Assembly: GCA_950097015.1 (NCBI GenBank)
Contig: CATNEN010000011.1
Coordinates: forward strand, 2,384,501-2,448,500
Direction: 5' to 3'
Length of the DNA: 64,000 nt
DNA from: Macrostomum hystrix
Lineage: Eukaryota > Platyhelminthes > Macrostomidae
Below, in pieces: positions 12,001 through 23,655 of the stretch. Made by a program: the position numbers and the translations under genes. The notes under the pieces were generated by a model. That model worked only from the letters and a program-made list of their open reading frames with translations, searched no databases and had not been told where the DNA came from. Within the stretch, counting starts at the first letter, position 1; each line of letters opens with the position of its first letter.

Positions 12001-13803
12001 GGAGATATCAGAGTGGGGGGGACTCGAGGGTCTACAACTCCGAGACGCGACTAGTCAGGGCTCTGAAATTTTACAGCCGTGTTCACAGATAATGTTTCCT
12101 TCCAGATCTGAGTTTTCAGCTTCTTTTGACCACCAGATTCAGTGAGGTGACGAAAAGTACTTTTAAAATGGGAGATATCAGAGTGGGGGGGACTCGAGGG
12201 TCTACAACTCCGAGACGCGACTAGTCAGGGCTCTGAAATTTTACAGCCGTGTTCACAGATAATGTTTCCTTCTAGATCTGAGTTTTCAGCCTCGTCTGAC
12301 CACCAGATTAAGTGAGGTGACGAAAAGTACTTTTAAAATGGGAGATATCAGAGTGGGGGGGACTCGAGGGTCTACAACTCCGAGATGCGACTAGTCAGGG
12401 CTCTGAAATTTTACAGCCGTGTTCACAGATAATGTTTCCTTCTAGATCTGAGTTTTCAGCATCGTCTGACCACCAGATTCAGTGAGGTGACGAAAAGTAC
12501 TTTTAAAATGGGAGATATCAGAGTGGGGGGGACTCGAGGGTCTACAACTCCGAGACGCGACTAGTCAGGGCTCTGAAATTTTACAGCCGTGTTCACAGAT
12601 AATGTTTCCTTCCAGATCTGTTTTTTCAGCTTCTTTTGACCACCAGATTCAGTGAGGTGACGAAAAGTACTTTTAAAATGGGAGATATCAGAGTGGGGGG
12701 GACTCGAGGGTCTACAACTCCGAGACGCGACTAGTCAGGGCTCTGAAATTTTACAGCCGTGTTCACAGATAATGTTTCCTTCCAGATCTGTTTTTTCAGC
12801 TTCTTTTGACCACCAGATTCAGTGAGGTGACGAAAAGTACTTTTAAAATGGGAGATATCAGAGTGGGGGGGACTCGAGGGTCTACAACTCCGAGACGCGA
12901 CTAGTCAGGGCTCTGAAATTTTACAGCCGTGTTCACAGATAATGTTTCCTTCCAGATCTGAGTTTTCAGCCTCGTCTGACCACCAGATTCAGTAAGGTGA
13001 CGAAAAGTACTTTTAAAATGGGAGATATCAGAGTGGGGGGGACTCGAGGGTCTACAACTCCGAGATGCGACTAGTCAGGGCTCTGAAATTTTACAGCCGT
13101 GTTCACAGATAATGTTTCCTTCCAGATCTGAGTTTTCAGCTTCTTTTGACCACCAGATTCAGTGAGGTGACGAAAAGTACTTTTAAAATGGGAGATATCA
13201 GAGTGGGGGGGACTCGAGGGTCTACAACTCCGAGACGCGACTAGTCAGGGCTCTGAAATTTTACAGCCGTGTTCACAGATAATGTTTCCTTCTAGATCTG
13301 AGTTTTCAGCCTCGTCTGACCACCAGATTAAGTGAGGTGACGAAAAGTACTTTTAAAATGGGAGATATCAGATTGGGGGGGACTCGAGGGTCTACAACTC
13401 CGAGATGCGACTAGTCAGGGCTCTGAAATTTTACAGCCGTGTTCACAGATAATGTTTCCTTCTAGATCTGAGTTTTCAGCATCGTCTGACCACCAGATTC
13501 AGTGAGGTGACGAAAAGTACTTTTAAAATGGGAGATATCAGAGTGGGGGGGACTCGAGGGTCTACAACTCCGAGACGCGACTAGTCAGGGCTCTGAAATT
13601 TTACAGCCGTGTTCACAGATAATGTTTCCTTCCAGATCTGAGTTTTCAGCCTCGTCTGACCACCAGATTCAGTAAGGTGACGAAAAGTACTTTTAAAATG
13701 GGAGATATCAGAGTGGGGGGGACTCGAGGGTCTACAACTCCGAGACGCGACTAGTCAGGGCTCTGAAATTTTACAGCCGTGTTCACAGATAATGTTTCCT
13801 TCC
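9098..13803 (-). repeat. Right arm: 170-bp tandem repeat in inverted orientation, about 27.7 units
   Basis: This is the reverse complement of the left-arm unit. Rare variants recur exactly 1,870 bp (11 units) apart: AATGATTCCT at 9881 and 11751, TTCCAAAACTG about 10050 and 11920, GATTGGGGGG at 11501 and 13371. The array therefore has an 11-unit higher-order repeat. It stops sharply at 13803, where unique AT-rich DNA begins. Confidence 0.95.
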
Positions 13804-15543
13804 TTATCTTTGCTCTCAGCTGTATATGATGTACGAGTAATAATCCTGCGAAGTGCAAAAGTGAGGTTATATTTTTAGTTTTTTTGATGAAGTTTACGAT
13901 GATTATAAAAATAATAAATTATACAAACACATTCAATGAGGTGAGTTTTGAGTTGTGATTTTAGTAGTTGCGATATTTAGTTAACCGCTTTTTGTATTCG
14001 TTTACTCAGTTGGTTGAGCAAATTTGTTTTATTCTATGAAAAAAATATATTAGAAAACGTTTTGTGAAAGTAAACGATTTTTTTGTGTGTTGTGCGCAAG
14101 TTCGTCGATATTTATTAATTTTATTCTCAATAATGATATTTTCGGACTGATTTATAAGTATTTCATCTGTTAGAAGTCTTTTTATTAGTTGCTTGTCGAT
14201 TTTTTGTTGGCTATAACATAATTTTTTTCTGGTACTGGTTCTGGTACTGGTTCTGGTACTGGAAGTATAGACGTCTACAAATATTTTTTTCCAGAAATTG
14301 TTATATATTTTAAGTGCCAAGAGCCTTGTAAAATCATAATTTAAATAAGTTTTGAAGTATAACCCCTGAAGTTGAAATTTCATTTTGCTGTGATCTTATA
14401 ACAATAACTTTTAATATCTTAAATATGTTTCACAAGCAAATGAACTAAACTTCAATTCTTCTAGCTTATCACATTCACTCAAAGGAGACTCTGTCCCAAT
14501 CCATAGGCCTATCAAAGATTATGTTAATTGATGAAATTGGAAGTTCAAAACTGTGCATTTGTATAGCTACATGCTATGTGATGAATGAAAAGTTAATTTG
14601 TAGGCCTATTACCCCTTTCACCTTTGTTTTATGATTCTTTTATGTTACTGACAACATTTTTTTTATGTTACTGTCATAATTATGGTGATCATTAAAAAAG
14701 TCTGGGGGTAGGAAGCAGTGTGTAATTAATTAATTAGCTATGTCCTTTATTAGTGTAACAGGGCATATTACTCTAATTTTCTCTCTCTTGGTAGCGTATC
14801 TCTTGGCACAAGCGGTTTATCCTTCTAAGGCACTGGTCTCTTATTCTCCAGTCTTTGCTGGGCGTTTTCTGTGGATCAGAGGGTCACAGCCTTAAATGAC
14901 CAACTCAACACTTGAACACCTTCTTACTCAGTTATAGCTTATTTGCTTTTCACCACACTGGCACCTTGCTTTGTCTCATAGAAATTGCACTCATTTATAT
15001 ACACAAAAAAGGTTTGTTAAAATGAATGAATTTGATAGAATATTTATAATATTTTACATATAAAATTTTTTAGTGCATTTAAACAAAGAGCATAGGTATG
15101 AATTTGACTTAAAAAATAATAAAAGTATCCCTACTACATTAGCAAATAAATTAAAAAACAAGCACTAATTTATTATAATCTTGGCATATACAAATTGTCA
15201 ATCTGATAAAATTTATTACTTTTAATAAATTTTGTGATAGTTTTGACTAATAAGTTGTTTACATTTTATATAGACTTTTAATCTACATAACAATGTATGG
15301 TCATATTTGTTATGCTATATGATCTTGCCTGCTTCACCTAGTGTCACCAAATTATGTGCTAAAGTATTTATTTTTTAGATTCATCAGTGATGATCTCCTA
15401 TGTAAAATTTTTGTGAATGCATTTTTTTTATTTGAACTTGGCCTATTTCATTTTCAGCCCAGTCTGCATCAATAAGCTTCACTACTTTTGGAAACTGGCT
15501 TTTTAAATAACTGAGTTAAATTATTTTATCTTCAAGAGAATCT
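13804..15543. other. AT-rich spacer and ALDH7A1 upstream region
   Basis: No convincing gene. A short tandem of GGTACTGGTTCT lies at about 14230-14262 inside a low-complexity 125-codon minus frame that looks accidental. The last part before 15544 should hold the ALDH7A1 promoter and 5' untranslated region, but no clear TATA box was found. Confidence 0.5.
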
Positions 15544-18500
15544 GTGCCACACATGCCACTAAGTATTGGTCGAATTGCATTGTCCAGCGCTGCCAATTAT
15601 TGTCAACTACCAAGGCTTCTGCAGGCACAGCGTCTAATCAATCTGAGAACAATGTCTTCCGCGCCTGGCTATTTGATTAATGAGCCTAAATATGCTTGGC
15701 TGAAGGATCTGGGATTGCAGGTAAATTGTTTTCAAACTCCAATGCTTATTGAATAGCCATTTTTAGGCAGCACAAGCTGATAATTTAAATACTTATTTAG
15801 TTTTTAGCTAGGGCAACCCACGATGGAAATTTCAAAATGGTAGGCTTGCGGTGAGGATTATTTGAGTTAATCCTCTATTAATCCTGTTGAGTTTAATAGA
15901 ACAAAAAAGCGTAGTGGTTTAAGCGTCGGACTAACGACTCGAAAACGGGGGCTTCGATTCCCGACTCTACTAGAGCCATTTGTGTCCTCTACTTTTTTAT
16001 TATACCCGGCCATAATTAGGCCAGTTGCGCTGCTGACAGCACAGCCGCAGCTATTGCGCGGCGCATCGTAAAGCTGCGTACTGCTGTTCAGTCCATGGAC
16101 TGTTGGGATTCGAACCTCAGTTGCCACAGATAATTCTGGTACCCATTTAACATCTAGGCCTAGGGTGAACTGAAACAATGCAGAGTTAAGTTTCTTATTA
16201 TAAGACTCAAAATGTTCTAGTGGAGTAGAAAATCAAACCCTCGACCTCAAAGTCGTGGGTTCGATTGCTCTAACAACTGAGCTACAACCTCCCTAAGCTT
16301 CGACCCCCTAAGCTACAACACCCCTAAGCTACAACCCCTAAGCTACAACCCCCTAAGCTACAACCCCCTAAGCTACAACCCCCTAAACTACAACCCCCTA
16401 AGCTACAACCCTCTCAGCTACAACCCTCTAAGCTACAACCCCCTAAGCTACAACCCCCTAAGCTACAACCCCCTTAAGCTACAACCCCCTAAGCTACAAC
16501 CCCCTAAGCTACAACCCCCTAGGAATATATAATTTAGACCCCCTAAGCTACAAACCCCTAAGCTACAACCCCCTAAGCTACAACCCTCTAAGCTACAACC
16601 CTCTAAGCTACAACCCCCTAAGCTACAACCCCCTAAGCTACAACCCTCTAAGCTACAACCCTCTAAGCTACAACCCTCTAAGCTACAACCCTCTAAGCTA
16701 CAACCATCTAAGCTACAACCCTCTAAGCTACAACCCCCTAAGCTACAACCCCCTAAGCTACAACCCTCTAATCTACAACCCTCTAAGCTACAACCCTCTA
16801 AGCTACAACCCTCTAAGCTACAACCCTCTAAGCTACAACCCCCTAAGCTACAACCCCCTAAGCTACAACCCCCTAAGCTACAACCTCCTTAAGCTACAAC
16901 CCGCTTAAGCTACAACCCCCTAAGCTACGACCCCCTAAGAATATATAATTTAGACCCCCTAAGCTACAACCCCCTAAGCTACAACCCCCTAAGAATATAT
17001 AATTTAGACCCCCTAAGCTACAACCCCCTAAGCTACAACCCCCTAAGCTACACCCCCCTAAGCTACAACCCCCTAAGCTACAAACCCCTAAGCTACAACC
17101 CCTAAGCTACAACCCCTAAGCTACTACCCCTAAGCTACACCCCCCTAAGCTACAACCCCCTAAGCTACAACCCCCTAAGCCGTATTGAGAATTTAGAGAA
17201 TTAACCAGAATTTGCTCTCCCCAAACAATGCCTAATGGCAGGAGGTTAACAAGGGAGTGTACAGCTCAGGCAGTTGGATTGGCAGCGGCAGTAAAATCGA
17301 CTCCGTCTGCCCGGCCAACGGTCGGCCAATCGCGGCGGTGATCGAAGGCACAACAGCTGAGTACAACCAGCTGGTGGAGGCTGCCAGAGAGGCTTGGCCA
17401 ATCTGGGCTGAGACTCCGGCTCCTGCTCGCGGCGAGATAGTTCGCCAGATTGGTGACAATCTGCGCAAGAACCTGCAACCGCTGGGCCGGTTGGTCTCAC
17501 TGGAGATGGGCAAGATTCTGCCTGAAGGCGTCGGCGAAGTTCAAGAATTTGTTGACATCTGCGATTACGCTGTTGGACTGTCGAGAACGATGAGCGGCCT
17601 GGTGAGTAACAAGTCTTTATCTGAGTTGAAACTGAACTGCAACTAAGGTTCGAACTCTTCTCTCAATCAGAATTTCAAAGCTCTAAAACATTCGAGATTG
17701 GTTTTAAAGTGGTTTTAAAGATTTTAAATAGTAGCATTTCTTTAAATGCAGTCGCGCCAGTTACGTTAACAATGTAAAAAAGAAATTATTTTGTCAACCG
17801 CATATTCAGTAGCTATTCATAGCTAATCATGTTAGTGTCTAATCTTACTTGGTCTGAGATTATTAAAGCAAAAGTCATAAGGTTTTCTGTCCCTTCTGTA
17901 AGGTTAGGAAATTCTGCATAGTTCTGCATGGATAGATAATATATTCTTGTATGTAGCCTAAATTAAGACGCCACTTAGTGTCTTAGTGTGCTGAAACTAG
18001 TGATCAGTGGTTTTTATATACTTTAACACTCAATCTCGTCATGCTTAAGATTATTGCGTTAATGTCATAAGGTACAACCACTAGACTCGATGTTTTATCA
18101 AATGATATCAAAGTAGAGAGAATTAGGGATGAATTCGATAATCCACCGGTGGATATCAAAGTAGGAAGAATTATGGATAAATTCGATAATCCACCGGTGG
18201 ATATCAAAGTAGGAAGAATTATGGATAAATTCGATAATCCACCGGAGGAATCAAAGTAGAAAGAATTAGGGATAAATTTGATAATCTTCTGGGGATATCA
18301 AAGTAGAGAGAATTAGGGATAAATTCGATTATCCACCGGAGGATATCAAAGTAGGGAGAATTAGGGATACATTTTATACTCCACTGGAGGATATCAAAGT
18401 AGGGAGAATTAGGGATACATTTTATACTCCACCGGAGGATATCAAAGTAGGGAGAATTAGGGATACATTTTATACTCCACTGGAGGATATCAAAGTAGGG

Positions 18501-21500
18501 AGAATTAGGGATAAATTCGATAATCCTCCGTAGAATATCAAATTAGGGACAGAATGGAGGACAAAATTGATAATCCTATTAAGGATACCAAGCAGGGAGT
18601 AGTGGGTAGATAATTAAAGCAGCTTTTGCTTTTGTGAATCATCCTCGGTAAAGCATGAGAGAATAAGGATTTCACCTCGGCCATTTACTGAGGGATCCTA
18701 TTTATAATTAAACAATCCCAATCGCCACGTCCCAAATATCCCAAAGGTGCTACCGTCGGAACGTCCGCATCACACCCTGCTGGAGAAGTGGAATCCCCTT
18801 GGCGTTGTGGGCGTCATCACGGCCTTCAACTTTCCCTGCGCCGTGTTTGGATGGAATTTCAGCCTATCGGCTGTGTGCGGCAACTGCACATTGTGGAAGG
18901 GCGCGCCAAGCACTCCATTGACAACGCTGGCCGTTACTAAAGTTGTCGCCGAAGTACTGGAGCGCAACAATGTACCCGCTGGCGTCCTGTCAGCGATCTG
19001 CGCCGGCGCTGATGTCGGAGCCGCCATCGCCAACGACGAGCGAATCCCACTGGTGTCATTCACTGGCAGTTGCGGCGTGGGACGACAGGTTCGTGCAATT
19101 CGTGATGCTGCTGAGTTTTATAACACCTGAACCCCATCTAATAGATATCCTAAAATTGCATTCCGTATCTAATACTCGTAGAAATCCTCAAGTCCCATTC
19201 CGTATCTAATAGAAATCCCAAAATCCCATTCCGTAACTGATAGAAATCCTCAAATCCCATTCCGTATCTAATAGAAATCCTAAAGTCCCATTCCGTATCT
19301 AATAGAAATCCTCAAATCCCATTTTGTATCTGAAAAAATCCCTAAATCCCTTTCAGTATCTAATAGAAATCCTCAAGTCCCATTCCGTATCTAATAGAAA
19401 TCCTCAAATCCCATTCCGTATCTAATAGAAATCCTCAAAACCCATTCCGTATCTAATAGAAATCCTCAAATCCCGTTCCGTATCTAATATAAATCCTGTT
19501 ATCCCATTCCGTATCTAATATAAATCCTGTTATCCCATTCCGTATCTAATAGAAATCCTCAAATTCCATTTTGTATCTGAAAAAATTCCTAAATCCCATT
19601 CAGTATCTATTAGAAATCCTCAAGTTCCATTTTGTATCTGAAAAAATCCCTAAATCCCATTCAGTATCTAATAGAAATCCTAAAATCCTATTCCGTATCT
19701 AATGGAAATCCTAAAATCCTATTCCGTATCTAATGGAAATCCTGATATCCCATATCTACTTCTCATTCTCATTCCCATACAATCCCAAGTTTTTGCTCTG
19801 TTTCCTAATAATGCTGCAATAATCTGCAGGTAGCCGTTACCGTAGCGGGCAGATTCGGTCGCAGTCTTCTAGAACTGGGTGGCAACAATGCCATCCTGGT
19901 GAATGCCGATGCCGATCTGGACATGGTGGTCCAATCGGCCGTGTTCGCCTGCGCTGGCACAGCCGGCCAAAGGTGCACCACAACACGCCGGCTGGTGCTG
20001 CACAGCTCCGTGTACGATCAGGTTGTTGCCAGGCTGGCCAAAGCTTTTGAATCTCTCATGACTAAGGCTGGCGATCCTATTGAGTCCGGCGTTCTGTACG
20101 GCCCCCTGCACTCTCTGGCGTCTGTTGAAAGGTGAGCTGATTGAGATTGTTTTAAATCTCCTAGAGATTTTTTTTAATCTCCTAGAGATTTTTTTAAATC
20201 TCCTAGAGATTTTTTTAAATCTCCTAGAGATTTTAAATCTCCTAGAGATTTTTTTAAATCTCCTAGAGATTTTTTTAAATCTCCTAGAGATTTTTTTAAA
20301 TCTCCTAGAGATTTTTTTAAATCTCCTAGAGATTTTTTTAAATCTCCATCCTAGAGATTCTAGATTCTAGAGATTTTTTAAATCCTTTTAGGATTTTCTA
20401 AAATCTAATTGGGTTTAAAGTCTCAATGATAATTTCTCCCGCCCCATCCCGCCTTCCCGTAGGTACGAGTCGGCCATTGCCCGAGCCAAAGCTGACGGCG
20501 GGCACGTGGCCTACGGCGGCAAGCGCTTGGCTAAGCTTGCTAACAGCGGCGGCTACTTTGTCGAGCCCACCATTATCACTGGCCTGAAGCCGGACTCGCC
20601 GCTGGTGCAAGAGGAAACTTTCGCCCCCATTGTTTACGCTCTGAAGTGCGACTCGTTGGACGAGGCTATCAAGATTAACAACTCAGTGCGGGTTTTTTTC
20701 ATTTTTATTGGTTGCTTTATTCATGGTTACACAGATTAAAAATTCTGGGATTTTAAAAGATTGTGGGTTTTTCGGATTCAAAATTATTTGGGATTCTAAG
20801 CTTCTGGCAGGCTTAAAATCCCGGAATTTAAACGGTTCTGAGATTCTGGGATTTGTACTGATCGGGATTCTATGGGTACAACATGTTGGGATTCTGGGAT
20901 TTTATTTAATCTCAGATTATACGAGTAGGATTCATGCAGATTTTAGATTTCGAGATTTAAAACAGATAAAGATTCTGGGATTCAAACCGATTGGGATTCT
21001 AGGATTCAAACTGATTTAGGATTCTGGGATTCGAAAACCGATTGGGATTCTAGGATTCAAACTGATTTAGGATTCTGGGATTCAAACTGATTGGGATTCT
21101 GAGATTCAAACTGATCAAGATTCTCGGATTCAAACTGATCAGGATTCTGGGATTCAAACTGATTGGGATTTTCAAACTGATTAGGATTCTGGGATTTAAA
21201 CTGATCAGGATTCTGGGATTCAAACTGATTGGGATTCTGGGATTCAAACTGATTAGGATTCTAGGATTTAAACTGATCAGGATTCTGGGATTCAAACTGA
21301 TCAAGATTCTGGGATTCAAACTGATTGGGATTCTGAGATTCAAACTGATCAAGATTCTCGGATTCAAACTGATCAGGATTCTGGGATTCAAACTGATTGG
21401 GATTTTCAAACTGATTAGGATTCTGGGATTTTCAAACTGATTAGGATTCTGGGATTTAAACTGATCAAGATTCTCGGATTCAAACTGATCAGGATTCTGG

Positions 21501-22703
21501 GATTCAAACTGATTGGGATTTTCAAACTGATTAGGATTCTGGGATTTAAACTGATCAGGATTCTGGGATTCAAACTGATTGGGATTCTGGGATTCAAACT
21601 GATTAGGATTCTGGGATTTAAACTGATCAGGATTCTGGGATTCAAACTGATCAAGATTCTGGGATTCAAACTGATCAGGATTCTAGGATTTAAACAGATT
21701 TAGGATTCTGGGATTTAAACTGATTTAGGATTCTAGGATTTAAACAGATTTAGGATTCTGGGATTTAAACTGATTTAGGATTCTAGGATTTAAACAGATT
21801 TAGGATTCTGGGATTTAAACTGATTTAGGATTCTTGGATTTAAACTGATAGGGATTTTGGAATTTAAACAGATTTAGAATTCTTAGATTTTTAACAGATT
21901 TAGGATTCTGGGATTTAAACAGATTTGGTATTCTGGGATTTAAACTCATTTAGGATTCTGGGATTTAACTGATCAGTATTCTTGGATTCAAACTGATCAA
22001 GATTCTGGGATTCAAACTGATCAGGATTCTGGGATTCAAACTGATCAGGATTCTGGGATTCAAACTGATTGGGATTCAGTAATTTAAACAGATTTAGGAT
22101 TCTGGGATTCTAACTGATTGGGATTCTGGAATTTAAACAGATTTAGGATTCTTGGATTTAAACTGATTTGGTATTCTAGGATTTAAACTGATTTAGGATT
22201 CTAGGATTTAAACAGATTTGGTATTCTGAAATTTAAACAGATTTGGGATTCTGGGATTCAAACTGATGAGGATTCTGGGATTTAAACAGATTTAGGATTC
22301 TGGGATTAAAACTGATTGGAATTTTAAAATGTGAATAGCTTGTGATTTGAGTATTTCGATGATGATTTTTTAATTTTCTAAGAATTTCAATAAAGTTAGT
22401 TATGCAGTCAAACGAGCCCCATCAACCACCCAGGTAAAGCAGGGCCTCTCATCCAGCCTGTTCACCCGCGACCTGAGCAACCTGTTCCACTGGATTGGTC
22501 CCAGCGGTTCCGACTGCGGCCTAGTCAATATCAACATACCGACGTCTGGCGCCGAAATTGGCGGAGCCTTCGGCGGCGAGAAGCACACCGGGGGAGGCCG
22601 CGAGTCGGGCAGCGACTCCTGGAAGCAGTACATGCGACGCAGCACCTGCACTATCAATTATGGGCACGATCTGCCACTGGCTCAGGGCATCAAGTTTGAA
22701 TAG
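15544..22703 (+). CDS. ALDH7A1: Alpha-aminoadipic semialdehyde dehydrogenase (antiquitin), six exons, 557 aa
   Basis: Oxidises alpha-aminoadipic semialdehyde in mitochondrial lysine catabolism, using NAD+. Exons: 15544-15720, 17242-17601, 18747-19088, 19830-20131, 20463-20685 and 22434-22703, all GT-AG and keeping one frame to a TAG stop. The first 35 or so residues are basic and hydroxylated like a mitochondrial presequence. Antiquitin signatures follow: [52 protein letters not shown] and SFTGS. The general base is E308 in LELGGNNA and the nucleophile is C342 in [28 protein letters not shown] and the C-terminal PLAQGIKFE are also present. Length is close to the human protein (539 aa). Every intron carries a different minisatellite. 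The exon 3 donor (GTTCGT) is weak but keeps the frame and the homology. Confidence 0.95.
15890..16200. mobile_element. Rearranged tRNA-type SINE: forward head fused to reverse tail
   Basis: In ALDH7A1 intron 1. From about 15905 the sequence reads forward as a SINE head (GTAGTGGTTTAAGCGTCGGA, then a B-box-like GCTTCGATTCCCG and ATTTGTGTCCT). From about 16010 it switches to the reverse complement of the SINE tail seen at 33029 and 38021 (CTGACAGCACAGCCGCAGC, then GTGAACTGAAACAATGCAGA). Two copies are joined head-to-head or one was folded back. Confidence 0.75.
16225..16295 (-). mobile_element. tRNA-like SINE head, reverse orientation
   Basis: On the minus strand it reads GGTTGTAGCTCAGTTGTTAG (A-box region), then GAGGTCGAGGGTTTGATT (B-box region). 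It resembles a tRNA 5' half plus T arm and heads a SINE. It abuts the 15-bp minisatellite that follows. Confidence 0.6.
16286..17180 (+). repeat. 15-bp minisatellite in ALDH7A1 intron 1
   Basis: About 58 copies of CCCTAAGCTACAACC, with a few interruptions by AAGAATATATAATTTAGAC. The reverse complement GGTTGTAGCTTAGGG matches the first bases of the adjoining reverse SINE head (GGTTGTAGCTCAG), so the array appears to have been seeded from it. Confidence 0.95.
18107..18535 (+). repeat. 48-bp minisatellite in ALDH7A1 intron 2
   Basis: About nine copies containing ATCAAAGTAGGGAGAATTAG. Early units carry ATCCACCGGTGGAT, a perfect 14-bp palindrome, which decays to CCACTGGAGGAT in later units. Confidence 0.9.
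19130..19770 (+). repeat. 31-bp minisatellite in ALDH7A1 intron 3
   Basis: About 20 copies with CCCATTCCGTATCTAATAGA as core. The array fills most of the 741-base intron, starting about 40 bases after the donor and ending about 60 bases before the acceptor. Confidence 0.93.
20148..20395 (+). repeat. 21-bp hairpin-forming minisatellite in ALDH7A1 intron 4
   Basis: About 11 copies containing AAATCTCCTAGAGATTT, in which AAATCTC and GAGATTT can pair around a three-base loop, followed by a T run. The array starts only about 16 bases after the donor at 20132. Confidence 0.93.
20980..22330 (+). repeat. 24-bp minisatellite in ALDH7A1 intron 5
   Basis: More than 50 copies of a unit with GATTCTGGGATTCAAACTGA. 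Some units lose a part (GGATTTTCAAACTGATTAGG), and such blocks repeat, showing secondary duplication inside the array. It occupies most of the 1,748-base intron. Confidence 0.93.
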
Positions 22704-23655
22704 ACTTTTTGCTGAAGATTTATTTGAATTCGCGCGCTTTTTAAAGACTGACTGAACTGAAGAAACTCGCAGCTTAAAGGTTGGGATTTCGATTTTACAG
22801 GGAAAAGGCTTGAGTGTTGAAATGTTTGGTTGTTCAGCATCATTCATAATCAGGACTTACGACTTGAAGGTCGGGGGTTCGAACTCCTCAAAAACTGTCC
22901 TCCCTAATTTATGTTTGAAAGACACTAAAAGTTTGTTTGGCGCGAATTTAAAATGATAAAATCCAGCCCTAATGAATGCTATGATTTTGGTTTTTGCCAA
23001 TATATCTGCTTGTTGATTTTCCTAGGCAATTTTCAATCCGAATTGTCTCATTGTGCTTGTCAAATTCATCCCTTCTTTTCCCAACTCCCAATAGTAACAA
23101 TAGCATGTTGCTAATCAGCTCATTAAACAGCTATTGTTTTCATCCAACACATCCGCTTCACCATTTAGCTTTGGTGATCTGCTTAGCTTGTCATCAGTTT
23201 TGATTTATTTTTATTTCAGCTTAAAACTGTTCAATACTTTTCATGCAATAGTCTTCGTGAACTTCAATTATTGGCCTACATCTCACTTTTTCACTCTTCA
23301 TCCTATATCGGGTCCGTCAGTTTTCTATTGCCTATTTTTTAACCCAAAAGTCGTTACAGTCGCTCATTTTAAAACAAACTTTATTGAGGTATTTTTTTAT
23401 GAAATAAGATCCGCTCTCTTGTTGGAGTAAAGACCATTTTGACTAATAAAACTTCATTATATATTCACACCGGTAGATTTTTTGTCATTTAACATGTGTC
23501 TTCGACTTTTTAAATCATTTTTTATTAAAAAACTAAATTCGATCGTTTTCTTAGATAGACTAACATTTTATAATGCCGAAAAATTACAAATACTGAATGA
23601 TTGCTTGTCCTTATATAATGAATTTTAACACAGCTGCAAAATATTCACTCATTTT
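22704..23655. other. ALDH7A1 3' flank with a SINE scrap
   Basis: 3' untranslated and intergenic DNA. A SINE remnant at about 22856-22905 keeps ACTTGAAGGTCGGGGGTTCG, the B-box end of the SINE head. A polyadenylation word AATAAA lies near 23445, rather far from the stop. No gene is seen. Confidence 0.55.

Larger units (their letters stand above)
1..13803. mobile_element. Foldback-type DNA transposon with 170-bp-unit inverted arms (left end outside window)
   Basis: Two arms made of the same 170-bp tandem unit lie in opposite orientation (1-3320 forward, 9098-13803 reverse) around one minus-strand gene at 3781-8529. Long inverted termini built of tandem subrepeats are the defining feature of Drosophila Foldback (FB) elements, whose autonomous form carries the NOF gene of the MULE group. 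The central protein has a DDE-like core consistent with this, but the assignment to FB/NOF is inference. The right outer edge is where the array stops abruptly at about 13803. The left edge and the target duplication cannot be seen. The arms are nearly identical and share the same rare unit variants, so the element is young or its arms are homogenised. Confidence 0.75.

Noticed and set aside
1..13803. CRISPR-like regularly spaced repeats
   Set aside because: The 170-bp units are contiguous tandem copies without unique spacers, in an animal genome.
14006..14383. 125-codon minus-strand frame with STRTSTRTSTR
   Set aside because: AT-rich spacer with a chance open frame over a short tandem repeat; no homology-like features.
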